13,822 nucleotides of DNA, taken from the NCBI GenBank assembly GCA_005788585.1, contig SYBY01000004.1:1-13822 (forward strand), written 5' to 3'. The translations under genes were made by a program, and so were the position numbers. This document shows positions 1-6,471 of the stretch, in pieces. Position 1 is the stretch's first letter, and each line of letters begins with the position of its first letter. The notes under the pieces were generated by a model, which saw only the letters and a list, made by a program, of their open reading frames with translations, searched no databases and had not been told where the DNA came from. This stretch comes from Actinomycetota bacterium. GTDB lineage: Bacteria; Actinomycetota; Thermoleophilia; Solirubrobacterales; Solirubrobacteraceae.

Positions 1-792
1 CACGCCGTGGGACTTCGCCGCCGCGATCGTCTCGATCGACCCGCGCGCGCTGAGGTGCTGGATGTGGATCCGCCCGTGCTCGTAGCCCGCCAGGGCGCAG
101 TCGCGGGCGATCATCGTCGTCTCGGACACGCTCGGGATCCCGGCGATGCCGAGCAGCGCGCTGACCGACCCCTCGTGCATCGACCCGGGGCCGGACAGCG
201 CCGGGTCCTCCTCGTGCAGCGCGATGACACCGCCGCACAGGCGCTGATACTGCAGCGCCTTGCGCATCATGCCGGCGTTGGTGATCGGCTTGCCGTCGTC
301 GCTGAAGGCGATCGCGCCGAGCTCGCGCAGCTCGGCCATGTCGGTCAGCTCCTCGCCGGCCATCCCGCGGGTGACCGTCGCGACGAAGCCGACCGGCACG
401 CGCGCCTCGCGGGCGGCGGCGTCGAGCAGCGCGCCGAGGACCGGGGCGCTGTCGATTGTCGGCGACGTGTTCGCCATCCCGACGACCGCGACGAACCCGC
501 CTGCCGCGGCGGCGCGGGTGCCCGTCTCGAGATCCTCCTTGTACTCCTGCCCGGGCGTGCGGAGGTGGACGTGCGGGTCGACGAAGCCGGGGACGAGCAC
601 CTTGCCCTCGGCCTCGATGACCTCGGCGCCCTGCGGCGCGTTGAGCGTGCCGTGCTCGGCGAGCTGGGCGATCTCGCCGTCACGGACGAGGACGTCCAGT
701 GCGGTGTCGATCCCGGCGCGCGGGTCGAGGACGCGGGCGTTGCGGATGAGCAGCGTCGCGGCGGGCGCGGGGGCGCAGACGAGCGAGGTCAT
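1..792 (-). CDS. pyrC: Dihydroorotase, C-terminus cut off by window edge
   Basis: Third step of de novo pyrimidine synthesis: reversible cyclisation of N-carbamoyl-aspartate to dihydroorotate in the cytoplasm. Reading the minus strand from the ATG at 792 gives 264 residues without a stop before the edge; the family is usually about 430 residues, so roughly 60% is present. Visible amidohydrolase signatures are the zinc-binding DPHVHLR (His74, His76), FSDDG at 163-167, ALHEED (His193) and IHIQHLS (His246), which fits a class I enzyme. The position after HVHLR is Thr rather than the more common Glu of HVHLREPG. Its ATG overlaps the pyrB stop by 4 bases (ATGA), so translation is probably coupled, and control by PyrR upstream would extend to it. 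Identification is firm; completeness cannot be judged here. Confidence 0.96.
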   Translation of the reverse strand, partial: MTSLVCAPAPAATLLIRNARVLDPRAGIDTALDVLVRDGEIAQLAEHGTLNAPQGAEVIEAEGKVLVPGFVDPHVHLRTPGQEYKEDLETGTRAAAAGGFVAVVGMANTSPTIDSAPVLGALLDAAAREARVPVGFVATVTRGMAGEELTDMAELRELGAIAFSDDGKPITNAGMMRKALQYQRLCGGVIALHEEDPALSGPGSMHEGSVSALLGIAGIPSVSETTMIARDCALAGYEHGRIHIQHLSARGSIETIAAAKSHGV

Positions 793-1733
793 GCGAGCTG
801 GGGCTCCTCGGGGCTGGTGACGCGATCGTCGGCGGGCGCGCCGGAGAGCAGCTCGTAGAGCACCGCCATCCGCACGACGACCCCGGCCTTGACCTGCATC
901 GTGATGACGGCCTGCGGCGAGTCGACGACCTCGCCGGACAGCTCGACCCCGCGGTTGACCGGGCCGGGATGCATGAGCACCTGGCGCGGGCCCAGGCGGC
1001 GGCCGTTGATCTGGTACCGCGCGGCGTACTCGCGCAGGCTCGGCACGTACGCGTCGTGCATGCGCTCGTTCTGCATCCGCAGCGCGTAGACGACGTCGGC
1101 GTCGCGCAGACGGGTGAGGTCGTACTGCACCTCGCAGCCGAGCGCCTCGATCCCCCGCGGGATGAGCGTCGGCGGACCGCACACCGTGACCTTCGCGCCC
1201 ATCTTCTGGAAGGCCAGGATGTTCGACCGGGCGACCCGCGAGTGCGCGACGTCGCCCACGATCCAGATCGAGCGGCCGTCGAGCCCGCCGAGCTTCTGCT
1301 TGAGCGTGAAGACGTCGAGCAGCGCCTGCGTGGGGTGCTCGTGCTTGCCGTCGCCGGCGTTGACCACGGCGGCGTCGGTCCAGTTCGTCACCATCGTCGC
1401 CGCGCCGGCCCACGGCGTGCGGACCACCACAGCGTCGGGCGAGTGCGCGGCGAGCGTCAGGACCGTGTCCTTCAGCGACTCGCCCTTCTCGACGCTCGAG
1501 CCGGACGCCGCGAAGTTGACGACATCGGCGGACAGGCGCTTGGCGGCCAGCTCGAAGCTCGACCGAGTCCGGGTCGACGCCTCGTAGAAGAGGTTCAGCA
1601 CGGTGCGGCCACGCAGCGCCGGGACCTTCTTGATGTGACGGTCGGTCACCTCGCTGAACGCCTCGGCGCGCTCCAGGATCCGCTCGATGTCCTCGCGGTC
1701 GAGGTCCTCGATCGAGATCAGGTGCCGGTTCAT
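789..1733 (-). CDS. pyrB: Aspartate carbamoyltransferase catalytic chain
   Basis: Condenses carbamoyl phosphate with aspartate to N-carbamoyl-aspartate, the committed step of pyrimidine synthesis. The 314 residues match the usual length of the catalytic chain. The carbamoyl-phosphate loop STRTR lies at 53-57 within FYEASTRTRSSFE, the mobile lysine is in ESLKDT (Lys88), HPTQ is at 133-136, and the C-terminal domain has RMQNER (219-224) and MHPGPVNRGVE (254-264). No regulatory chain gene (pyrI) is next to it. Direct coupling to pyrC suggests a class A type assembly in which ATCase and dihydroorotase associate; that is inference from gene order. It overlaps both pyrR and pyrC by 4 bases, so it is the middle gene of a tightly coupled operon. 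Confidence 0.97.
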   Translation of the reverse strand: MNRHLISIEDLDREDIERILERAEAFSEVTDRHIKKVPALRGRTVLNLFYEASTRTRSSFELAAKRLSADVVNFAASGSSVEKGESLKDTVLTLAAHSPDAVVVRTPWAGAATMVTNWTDAAVVNAGDGKHEHPTQALLDVFTLKQKLGGLDGRSIWIVGDVAHSRVARSNILAFQKMGAKVTVCGPPTLIPRGIEALGCEVQYDLTRLRDADVVYALRMQNERMHDAYVPSLREYAARYQINGRRLGPRQVLMHPGPVNRGVELSGEVVDSPQAVITMQVKAGVVVRMAVLYELLSGAPADDRVTSPEEPQLA

Positions 1734-2293
1734 GCGACCGCCTCCTCCTGCTCGCGGATGGACACGTCGTCGACGCCGTCGAGCTCGGTGACGCGCACCT
1801 GGACGCGTTCGCTGCGGCTGGTCGGCAGGTTCTTGCCCACGTAGTCCGGGCGGATCGGCAGCTCGCGGTGGCCACGGTCGGCGAGGACGGCCAGCTGCAC
1901 CCGCGCCGGGCGGCCGTAGTCGAAGATCGCCTCGATCGCCGCGCGCACGGTGCGCCCCGTGAAGAGCACGTCGTCGACGATCACGATGGTGCGCCCGTCG
2001 ACGTCGAAGTCGAGCTTGGTGCTGTGCAGGACGGGCGCCTCGGCGCGTCCTGCCATCCCGAGGTCGTCGCGGTAGAAGGCGATGTCGACCTCGCCGAGCG
2101 GGATCTCCGTCTCCAGCAGGTCGCCCAGCAGCTTGTGCAGCCGGGCGGCGAGGACGGCGCCGCGACGCTGGATGCCGACGAGCGCGAGGTTCGCGGCGGT
2201 GGCCTGCGGGTGCTTCTCCACGATCTCGTGTGCGATGCGCACGAGAGTGCGGCGCACGTCGTCGTGGTCGAGGACGACCTTGGTGTCGGACAA
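1730..2293 (-). CDS. pyrR: Bifunctional pyr operon regulator / uracil phosphoribosyltransferase
   Basis: PyrR binds a hairpin in pyr mRNA when loaded with UMP/UTP and thereby represses the operon; many members also convert uracil and PRPP to UMP. The 187 residues fit the family. The PRPP-binding loop VIVDDVLFTGRT is at 104-115, a conserved LVGIQRRGAVLA is at 38-49, and LADRGHRELPIRPDYVGKNLPT spans 138-158. The start is TTG at 2293, chosen because AAGGAG lies 11 bases upstream (2305-2310) and the protein begins in register with the family; no ATG is available nearby. It is the first gene of pyrRBC, and its stop overlaps the pyrB ATG. The leader hairpin just upstream suggests that PyrR represses its own translation and, through coupling, the rest of the operon. 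Confidence 0.96.
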   Translation of the reverse strand: MSDTKVVLDHDDVRRTLVRIAHEIVEKHPQATAANLALVGIQRRGAVLAARLHKLLGDLLETEIPLGEVDIAFYRDDLGMAGRAEAPVLHSTKLDFDVDGRTIVIVDDVLFTGRTVRAAIEAIFDYGRPARVQLAVLADRGHRELPIRPDYVGKNLPTSRSERVQVRVTELDGVDDVSIREQEEAVA

Positions 2294-2304
2294 GCGGTCT
2301 GGAG

Positions 2305-2338
2305 CTCCTTCCGGCCTCGCGGGACCGGGTTAAAGGAA
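2305..2338 (-). promoter_or_regulatory. Putative PyrR-binding hairpin sequestering the pyrR ribosome binding site
   Basis: In minus-strand RNA sense, 2328 to 2311 reads CCGGTCCCGCGAGGCCGG. This is a CCGG/CCGG stem, a bulged U, a CC/GG upper stem and a CGCGA loop. It matches the published PyrR-binding loop pattern (roughly ARUCCNGNGAGGYU) at nearly every position: GGUCCCGCGAGGCC. Below it, after a 5'-side bulge UAAC (2329-2332), UUCCUU (2333-2338) can pair with AAGGAG (2305-2310), the pyrR Shine-Dalgarno sequence, with one G-U wobble. PyrR-dependent translational repression is known in mycobacteria, and this geometry fits it better than attenuation, since no terminator is visible. Confidence 0.72.
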
Positions 2339-2357
2339 CGGCGTGGTTATGGAGCCG

Positions 2358-2366
2358 ACACTAGCA
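2358..2366 (-). promoter_or_regulatory. Candidate extended -10 promoter of the pyr operon
   Basis: On the minus strand TGC-TAGTGT gives an extended -10 (TGn plus TAGTGT at 2363-2358) in the 95-base gap between rnz and pyrR. A start near 2351 would place the whole PyrR-type hairpin inside a leader of about 58 bases. No convincing -35 is visible; CCAATT lies 16 bases upstream of the hexamer. Confidence 0.4.
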
Positions 2367-2388
2367 CGGGGTCCCGGCGAATTGGGAC

Positions 2389-3354
2389 TCAGTTCGCGGC
2401 CGGCGCGGGGTCCTGCGCGGGGCGGCGCGGCGGCTCCCACCGGTGCAGCTCGGGCTCGCCGCGGTCGGGCAGCGGGACCTCGATGCTGTCGAAGTCCCGG
2501 GGCACCTCGGTGCGCGCGAAGACGGCCCGGGCCTCGTCGCGGATCTCGCGCCCGTGGTAGCGGGTCGAGAGGTGCGTGAGCGCCAGCAGCCCGACCTCGG
2601 CCTCCGCGGCCACCTCGGCCGCCTGCCGCGCCGTCGAGTGCCCCGTCTGCTGCGCGCGCTCGACGTCCTCGTCGGTGAACGTCGACTCGTGCACGAGCAC
2701 GTCGGCCTGGTAGGCGGCGGCGACGATGTGGTCGGTCGGGCGCGTGTCGCCGCTGAAGACCAGCCGGCGGCCGCGGCGCGCAGGCCCGATGACCTGGTCG
2801 GGGTGCACCCCGTTGACGGTCTCCCCTCGCTGCAGCCGCCCGAAGTCCGGGCCGAACTCCACGCCCAGCTCCTTGGCGAGCTCGGCGTCGAACCGCCCCG
2901 GCCGCGTGTCCTCGACGACGGCGTAGCCGAACGCCGTGCCGCGATGGCGCACGGGGATCGCGGTGACGCCGTACCCGTCGCGGCGCACCTCCTCGTCGGC
3001 CTCGAGGTCGGTGAAGCTCAGCCCGTACGAGGGCCGCCCGAAGACCACCCGGAACCGTTCGAGCAGCGCCTTCGTGCCGGGAGGTCCGTGGACCGTGAGC
3101 GGCCGCTCGCGCTCGCGCAGCTCGAACGTCTTGAGCATCCCCAGCAGGCCGAGCCAGTGGTCGGCGTGATGGTGCGTGATGAAGATGTCGGTCAGGTCGG
3201 CCAGGCCGTCGGAACGCAGCAGCTGGCGCTGGGTGCCCTCACCGCAGTCGATGAGGATGCGGTCGGCGCCGAGGCGCACCAGCGTGGCAGGCAGTCCGCG
3301 CCGCGCCGACGGCACCGATCCGCCGGTGCCGACGAAGAAGATCGAGAGGTCCAT
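2389..3354 (-). CDS. rnz: Ribonuclease Z (tRNA 3'-processing endonuclease)
   Basis: A metallo-beta-lactamase-fold nuclease that removes the 3' trailer of tRNA precursors, particularly those lacking an encoded CCA. The 321 residues are close to the usual 305-320. The zinc motif HxHxDH is THHHADHWLG (His61, His63, Asp65, His66), with further ligands likely His137, Asp203 in FSGDTRP and His261 in LTHLSTRY; GHSTARQAA is at 238-246. The segment PGRFDAELAKELGVEFGP continuing to LQRGE (152-177) matches the flexible-arm exosite that separates RNase Z from other MBL proteins. The ATG at 3354 follows TACCCT by 10 bases without a Shine-Dalgarno sequence, so a leaderless or near-leaderless start is likely. 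The C-terminal 20 residues (Pro/Ala-rich) look dispensable. The tRNA at 6258 has no encoded CCA and is thus a natural substrate. Confidence 0.94.
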   Translation of the reverse strand: MDLSIFFVGTGGSVPSARRGLPATLVRLGADRILIDCGEGTQRQLLRSDGLADLTDIFITHHHADHWLGLLGMLKTFELRERERPLTVHGPPGTKALLERFRVVFGRPSYGLSFTDLEADEEVRRDGYGVTAIPVRHRGTAFGYAVVEDTRPGRFDAELAKELGVEFGPDFGRLQRGETVNGVHPDQVIGPARRGRRLVFSGDTRPTDHIVAAAYQADVLVHESTFTDEDVERAQQTGHSTARQAAEVAAEAEVGLLALTHLSTRYHGREIRDEARAVFARTEVPRDFDSIEVPLPDRGEPELHRWEPPRRPAQDPAPAAN

Positions 3355-3364
3355 CTCGCGATCG

Positions 3365-3370
3365 AGGGTA
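3365..3370 (-). promoter_or_regulatory. Candidate -10 element of rnz
   Basis: TACCCT on the minus strand ends 10 bases before the rnz ATG and abuts the foot of the inverted repeat at 3371-3408. It follows the TAnnnT pattern seen before several other starts in this window. No Shine-Dalgarno sequence lies between it and the ATG. Confidence 0.4.
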
Positions 3371-3408
3371 CCGCCGCGCGGTGCCGTGACGGCGGCACCG
3401 CGCGGCGG
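3371..3408 (-). terminator. Perfect 15-bp inverted repeat, likely terminator of the secreted hydrolase gene
   Basis: Arms CCGCCGCGCGGTGCC (3371-3385) and GGCACCGCGCGGCGG (3394-3408) are exact reverse complements around an 8-base loop. The repeat begins 6 bases beyond the stop codon of the hydrolase gene at 3415. There is no T-tract on the minus-strand exit side, so it is a GC-rich stem without the classic tail, as often seen in high-GC actinobacteria. It lies directly upstream of the rnz -10 element. Confidence 0.6.
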
Positions 3409-3414
3409 GGGACC

Positions 3415-4869
3415 TCACTGGGGTGAGGTGGCGCTGGAGCAGAGCGGTAGGTCAGCACCGTGCTTGCAGAACCAGGCGAAGCGGATAGCGAGGTCCTCGT
3501 CGGCCCAGCTGAGGCGCTGGTCGTAGTTCTTCACCGGGTTGGACCCCTTCCTGAACGGCGGCAGGATCATCCAGTGGTCTGCACCGATCCCCGGCCACGT
3601 CTGCAGGTCCTTCGGCCACTGCGCGAGAGGCCGGTTGCCCGCCCACTCCTTGCGGACCGCGTAGTCGGTGATGCTCTGGACATCGAGCCCGCCGTAGTAC
3701 GTGTTCGCCGAGTCGACCGCGAAGTACGCATCGCAGAGCGCCCGCGGATCCTTCGGCGGCAGGTACAGCTGGCAGGTCTTGGTCACGTTGGAGATCGGCA
3801 GCAGCTCGTCCTGCACCCCGCTGATCAGGCCGAACGGGGCGTCCCCCGCAGGACTGGCGTCCGACGGCGCGCAGGCACCGAAGCCCCTGTCCGTCTCGAA
3901 GTCCAGCGTCTCGTCCTGCGGGCCGCCCGTCCACCGGTACGCGGGTGCCCCGTTCTGCAGCAGGCTCGGCGAGAGGGTCGTGACCTTCGTGCTGTGCACC
4001 GGGGCGATCTCCGGAGCCAGGAAGTACTTGGTCCAGTTGCCGCGCCAGTTGAAGACCTTGCGTCCGGCCCGGAGCTTCTCCGGCAGCACGCCCGGGAACC
4101 CGCAGTCCGAGGCGCCGACGGCGAACGCCCCGCGGACGTGGGAACTGGTGGCGCTGTCGTCGATGCCGACCAACCGGCGATTCGCGAGGCTGCCGGTGTC
4201 GTCGCTGCGCAGCGCGAGGCGCAGCGCCTCGGCACCGCCCGCCGATTCGCCGGTGACGTAGATGCGGTCCGGGTCGATGCCGAAGCGCTCGTGCTCGGTG
4301 CGCAGCAGCCGGACCAGGGTCTGCCGGTTGCGCTGTCCTTCGCGCGCCACCGCCTCGAGCCCCATCTTGCGGATCTGGTTCTGGTTGCCCGCGACCGCGT
4401 CCGACGTGATCGCGACGAAGCCGCGGTAGGCCATGAACTTCGCGGTCGGGTCGCCCCAGCCGCGGCTGCCGCCGTAGGACCCGAGCAGTGGGTCCTCGTA
4501 CTTCAGCCAGCTGCCGCCGTGCTCGACGATGACGACCGGCGCCTTCTGGTTGAGGTCGTCGCGGTAGTACGTGAACTTCAGCGAGGTCGCCGGGGACGGC
4601 CGCCCGCCGAGGATCTTGTCGGCGGGGAACGCCGGCTCGTTGGCGGGACGCTTTCGGTGCGTCGTCGTCTTGCCGTCGGTCAGCGAGATGTCCGGGTACC
4701 CGTACGGCCGCCCGTCGACGATGCACAGCTTCCCGTCAGCCGGCTCAAGCACCCCGGTCCCCTGGGGACAGACGGCGCCGTCGAACGCGGCCGATGCGGT
4801 GGCGGGGGCCGCGGTGGCCGTGACGGCGAGCGCGGCGAGGAACGCGAGACTACGAGCACGAGAGGTCAT
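3415..4869 (-). CDS. Secreted alpha/beta-hydrolase (esterase-like), substrate unknown
   Basis: Predicted exported serine hydrolase of 484 residues. Residues 1-28 form a Sec signal peptide (MTSRAR, then a hydrophobic Ala/Leu/Val core) with a likely cut after ATASA. The alpha/beta-hydrolase fold is supported by an oxyanion-type HGGS (117-120) after a hydrophobic strand VVIVE, the nucleophile elbow GESAGG with Ser209, a plausible acid in GVQDELLP (Asp354) and a plausible base in ADHWM (His432). Eight cysteines (34, 49, 256, 333, 366, 379, 468, 477) could form disulfides, fitting an extracellular protein. The ATG at 4869 has AGGAG about 14 bases upstream, rather far. It diverges from a desaturase and the two share an intergenic region with twin palindromes. 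Esterase, depolymerase or peptidase activity cannot be separated from sequence alone. Confidence 0.8.
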   Translation of the reverse strand: MTSRARSLAFLAALAVTATAAPATASAAFDGAVCPQGTGVLEPADGKLCIVDGRPYGYPDISLTDGKTTTHRKRPANEPAFPADKILGGRPSPATSLKFTYYRDDLNQKAPVVIVEHGGSWLKYEDPLLGSYGGSRGWGDPTAKFMAYRGFVAITSDAVAGNQNQIRKMGLEAVAREGQRNRQTLVRLLRTEHERFGIDPDRIYVTGESAGGAEALRLALRSDDTGSLANRRLVGIDDSATSSHVRGAFAVGASDCGFPGVLPEKLRAGRKVFNWRGNWTKYFLAPEIAPVHSTKVTTLSPSLLQNGAPAYRWTGGPQDETLDFETDRGFGACAPSDASPAGDAPFGLISGVQDELLPISNVTKTCQLYLPPKDPRALCDAYFAVDSANTYYGGLDVQSITDYAVRKEWAGNRPLAQWPKDLQTWPGIGADHWMILPPFRKGSNPVKNYDQRLSWADEDLAIRFAWFCKHGADLPLCSSATSPQ

Positions 4870-4918
4870 CGCGGTCGACTTTTCTCCTGCGATCAGCCCG
4901 GGTCAAGGGAAACGGCCG

Positions 4919-4954
4919 TGAACGCCGTTCGTACGGTCTGAATGGTGTTCAGAC
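4919..4954. promoter_or_regulatory. Two tandem operator-like palindromes, 20 bp centre to centre
   Basis: Site 1 is TGAACGCCGTTCG (4919-4931), centred on GAACG-C-CGTTC. Site 2 is GTCTGAATGGTGTTCAGAC (4936-4954), a perfect 7-5-7 palindrome containing TGAATGGTGTTCA. Both share TGAAyGnnGTTCr and their centres (4925 and 4945) are 20 bp apart, about two helical turns. They lie in the 137-base gap between the divergent hydrolase and desaturase genes. The shape fits a TetR-type repressor operator bound by two dimers; no regulator gene is in the window. Confidence 0.55.
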
Positions 4955-4990
4955 GGGGTTCGTCAGCCGGCACGGGCGCGCGCCGATCGG

Positions 4991-4996
4991 TACCGT
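4991..4996 (+). promoter_or_regulatory. Candidate -10 element of the desaturase gene
   Basis: TACCGT ends 10 bases before the GTG at 5007, with no Shine-Dalgarno sequence in between. The same hexamer precedes the starts at 10911 and 12975. No clear -35 is seen. Confidence 0.4.
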
Positions 4997-5006
4997 CCAG
5001 CGCTCC

Positions 5007-6224
5007 GTGAGGTCGCTACGACGTCTCCTGCTGGCGGCCTGGTCGCTCGGCGCCATGCAAACCGCCGTCGCGCCTGCGGCCCCGGTGAAGCTTCGGCGCG
5101 CGCCCGTTCGGCCGGCCCCCGAGCCCGCCCCGCCATTGCCGCCAAGCCCGGCGGCTCCGCACCTCAGCGACGCGCACCTCGACGCGCTCGCGCGGGAACT
5201 CGACGCGATTCGCGACGCGACGATGGCCGACCTCGGTGCGCAGGACGCGGCCTACATCCGCCGCGTGATCGCCACCCAGCGCCACATGGAGGTGGCCGGG
5301 CGTCTGTTGCTGCTGTTCGCCCGCAAGCGCCCGGCGCTCATCGGCGGGACCGCGTTGCTGACCGCGGCCAAGGTCCTCGAGAACATGGAGCTCGGGCACA
5401 ACATCATGCACGGGCAGTGGGACTGGATGCGCGACCCGTCGATCCACTCGACGACGTGGGAGTGGGACGCGGTCTCCACCGCGAAGTCGTGGAAGCACGC
5501 GCACAACTACCAGCACCACACGTACACGAACGTCGTGGGCAAGGACCGTGACCTCGGCTACTCGGCGATGCGCGTCGAGCCCGAGCAGCCGTGGCACCCG
5601 ATCTACCTGCTGCAGCCCGTCTACTTCTTCCTCATGGCCTTCACGTTCGAGTGGGGCATCGCCGTCTACGACATGGAGCTCGACGCGGTGCGCGACGGGC
5701 GCAAGACCAAGGAGCAGGCCCGCGACGAGGTCCTCGCGATGGCGCGGAAGGCCCGCGGCCAGGTGCTCAAGGACTACGTCCTGTTCCCCATGCTGTCCGG
5801 CCGCCGCTCGGCCCCGAAGGCGCTCGCGGGTGCGCTGGTCGCCAACATCATCCGCAGCATGTGGGTCCACACGATCGTCTTCTGCGGCCACCTGCCCGAG
5901 GGCGCGGAGACGTTCACCGAGGAACAGTTCGAGCAGGAGTCACGCGGCGGCTGGTACGTCCGGCAGCTGCTGGGTTCGTGCAACCTCGAGGGCACGCGCC
6001 TGTTCCACATCCTCACGGGGCACCTCTCCTACCAGGTCGAGCATCACCTCTACCCGGACATGCCGAGCAGCCGGTACGCGGAGATCGCCCCGAAGGTCCA
6101 GGCGGTCTGCGAGCGCTACGGGCTGCCGTACACGACCGGACGGCTCGGCCGGCAGTACGGCTCGGTGTACAAGAAGATCCTGCGGATGGCGCTGCCGGGT
6201 GGCGGTGGGCCGCGCGTCCCGTAG
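5007..6224 (+). CDS. Membrane-bound fatty acid desaturase
   Basis: Introduces a double bond into an acyl chain (acyl-CoA or acyl-lipid) using a di-iron centre, O2 and electrons from a ferredoxin or reductase encoded elsewhere. All three histidine boxes are present: GHNIMHGQ (His131, His135), HNYQHH (His166, His170, His171) and YQVEHH (His346, His347), with an additional His295 in FCGHLP. The 405-residue length, the box spacing and the GHNIMHGQ-DWMRDP context resemble actinobacterial DesA3-like enzymes. Hydrophobic stretches near 97-122, 199-221 and 272-295 are candidate membrane helices. Residues 30-53 form a Pro/Ala-rich linker before a short helical region. The GTG at 5007 is chosen because TACCGT lies 10 bases upstream; an ATG at 5055 is the alternative and would remove 16 residues. 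No cytochrome b5 domain is seen. Regiospecificity cannot be read from sequence. Confidence 0.9.
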   Translation: MRSLRRLLLAAWSLGAMQTAVAPAAPVKLRRAPVRPAPEPAPPLPPSPAAPHLSDAHLDALARELDAIRDATMADLGAQDAAYIRRVIATQRHMEVAGRLLLLFARKRPALIGGTALLTAAKVLENMELGHNIMHGQWDWMRDPSIHSTTWEWDAVSTAKSWKHAHNYQHHTYTNVVGKDRDLGYSAMRVEPEQPWHPIYLLQPVYFFLMAFTFEWGIAVYDMELDAVRDGRKTKEQARDEVLAMARKARGQVLKDYVLFPMLSGRRSAPKALAGALVANIIRSMWVHTIVFCGHLPEGAETFTEEQFEQESRGGWYVRQLLGSCNLEGTRLFHILTGHLSYQVEHHLYPDMPSSRYAEIAPKVQAVCERYGLPYTTGRLGRQYGSVYKKILRMALPGGGGPRVP

Positions 6225-6241
6225 GTCGCGGGCGAAGGCGG

Positions 6242-6247
6242 TAGTCT
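6242..6247 (+). promoter_or_regulatory. Candidate -10 element of the tRNA-Arg gene
   Basis: TAGTCT ends 10 bases before the mature 5' end of the tRNA, a typical distance for a short 5' leader. The element lies 17 bases after the desaturase stop, so the tRNA probably has its own promoter. No -35 is recognisable. Confidence 0.4.
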
Positions 6248-6257
6248 GCGTGCTCTG

Positions 6258-6330
6258 GCGCCCGTAGCTCAGTGGATAGAGTGCTTGCCTCCGGAGCAAG
6301 AAGTCGCTGGTTCGAATCCAGCCGGGCGCG
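6258..6330 (+). tRNA. tRNA-Arg (anticodon CCG)
   Basis: A 73-base cloverleaf. The acceptor stem GCGCCCG pairs with CGGGCGC (6323-6329), the D-arm is GCTC-AGTGGATA-GAGT, the anticodon stem is CTTGC/GCAAG around CTCCGGA with anticodon CCG (codon CGG), and the T-arm is GCTGG-TTCGAAT-CCAGC. The discriminator base is G at 6330. CCA is not encoded (TAT follows), so maturation needs 3' trimming by RNase Z, encoded at 2389-3354, and CCA addition. No integrase or duplicated 3' end is seen near it. Confidence 0.97.
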
Positions 6331-6337
6331 TATGGCA

Positions 6338-6363
6338 GAAGGCCCCGCCGACGCGGGGCCTTC
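6338..6363 (+). terminator. Rho-independent-type terminator of the tRNA
   Basis: GAAGGCCCCGC (6338-6348) and GCGGGGCCTTC (6353-6363) form an 11-bp perfect stem with a CGAC loop, 8 bases after the tRNA. The downstream sequence CGTGTGTG is only moderately T-rich. Confidence 0.75.
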
Positions 6364-6452
6364 GTGTGTGCAGGGCGCCGTCACGCCTCTCGGGGCGGCC
6401 CGCTGGGATCGCCGATCACAGCGACCGCAGGACGCGGCGGACGCGGCGGCCT

Positions 6453-6469
6453 GCAGCCAAGACGGCTGC
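6453..6469 (-). terminator. Weak hairpin after the subtilase gene
   Basis: GCAGCC (6453-6458) and GGCTGC (6464-6469) flank a 5-base loop, immediately after the subtilase stop codon at 6472-6474. The stem is only 6 bp with no T-tract, so a terminator role is tentative. The rest of 6364-6471 contains a short GACGCGGCG direct repeat and nothing else I can name. Confidence 0.3.
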
Positions 6470-6471
6470 GG

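Noticed and set aside
2325..2376. A GGGACC/GGTCCC inverted repeat across the pyr promoter as an attenuator
   Set aside because: One arm lies upstream of the likely transcript start, so it would not form in the RNA; the hairpin at 2305-2338 explains the leader better.
3460..4941. A 493-codon plus-strand open frame opposite the secreted hydrolase
   Set aside because: It has no recognisable domain and low-complexity Arg/Val/Ala content; the minus-strand gene has a signal peptide and catalytic motifs. The similar plus-strand frame at 2443-3426 opposite rnz is rejected for the same reason.
6258..6363. tRNA-Arg as an integration site for a mobile element
   Set aside because: No integrase, no duplicated tRNA 3' end and no change in base composition are visible nearby; the following hairpin is an ordinary terminator.
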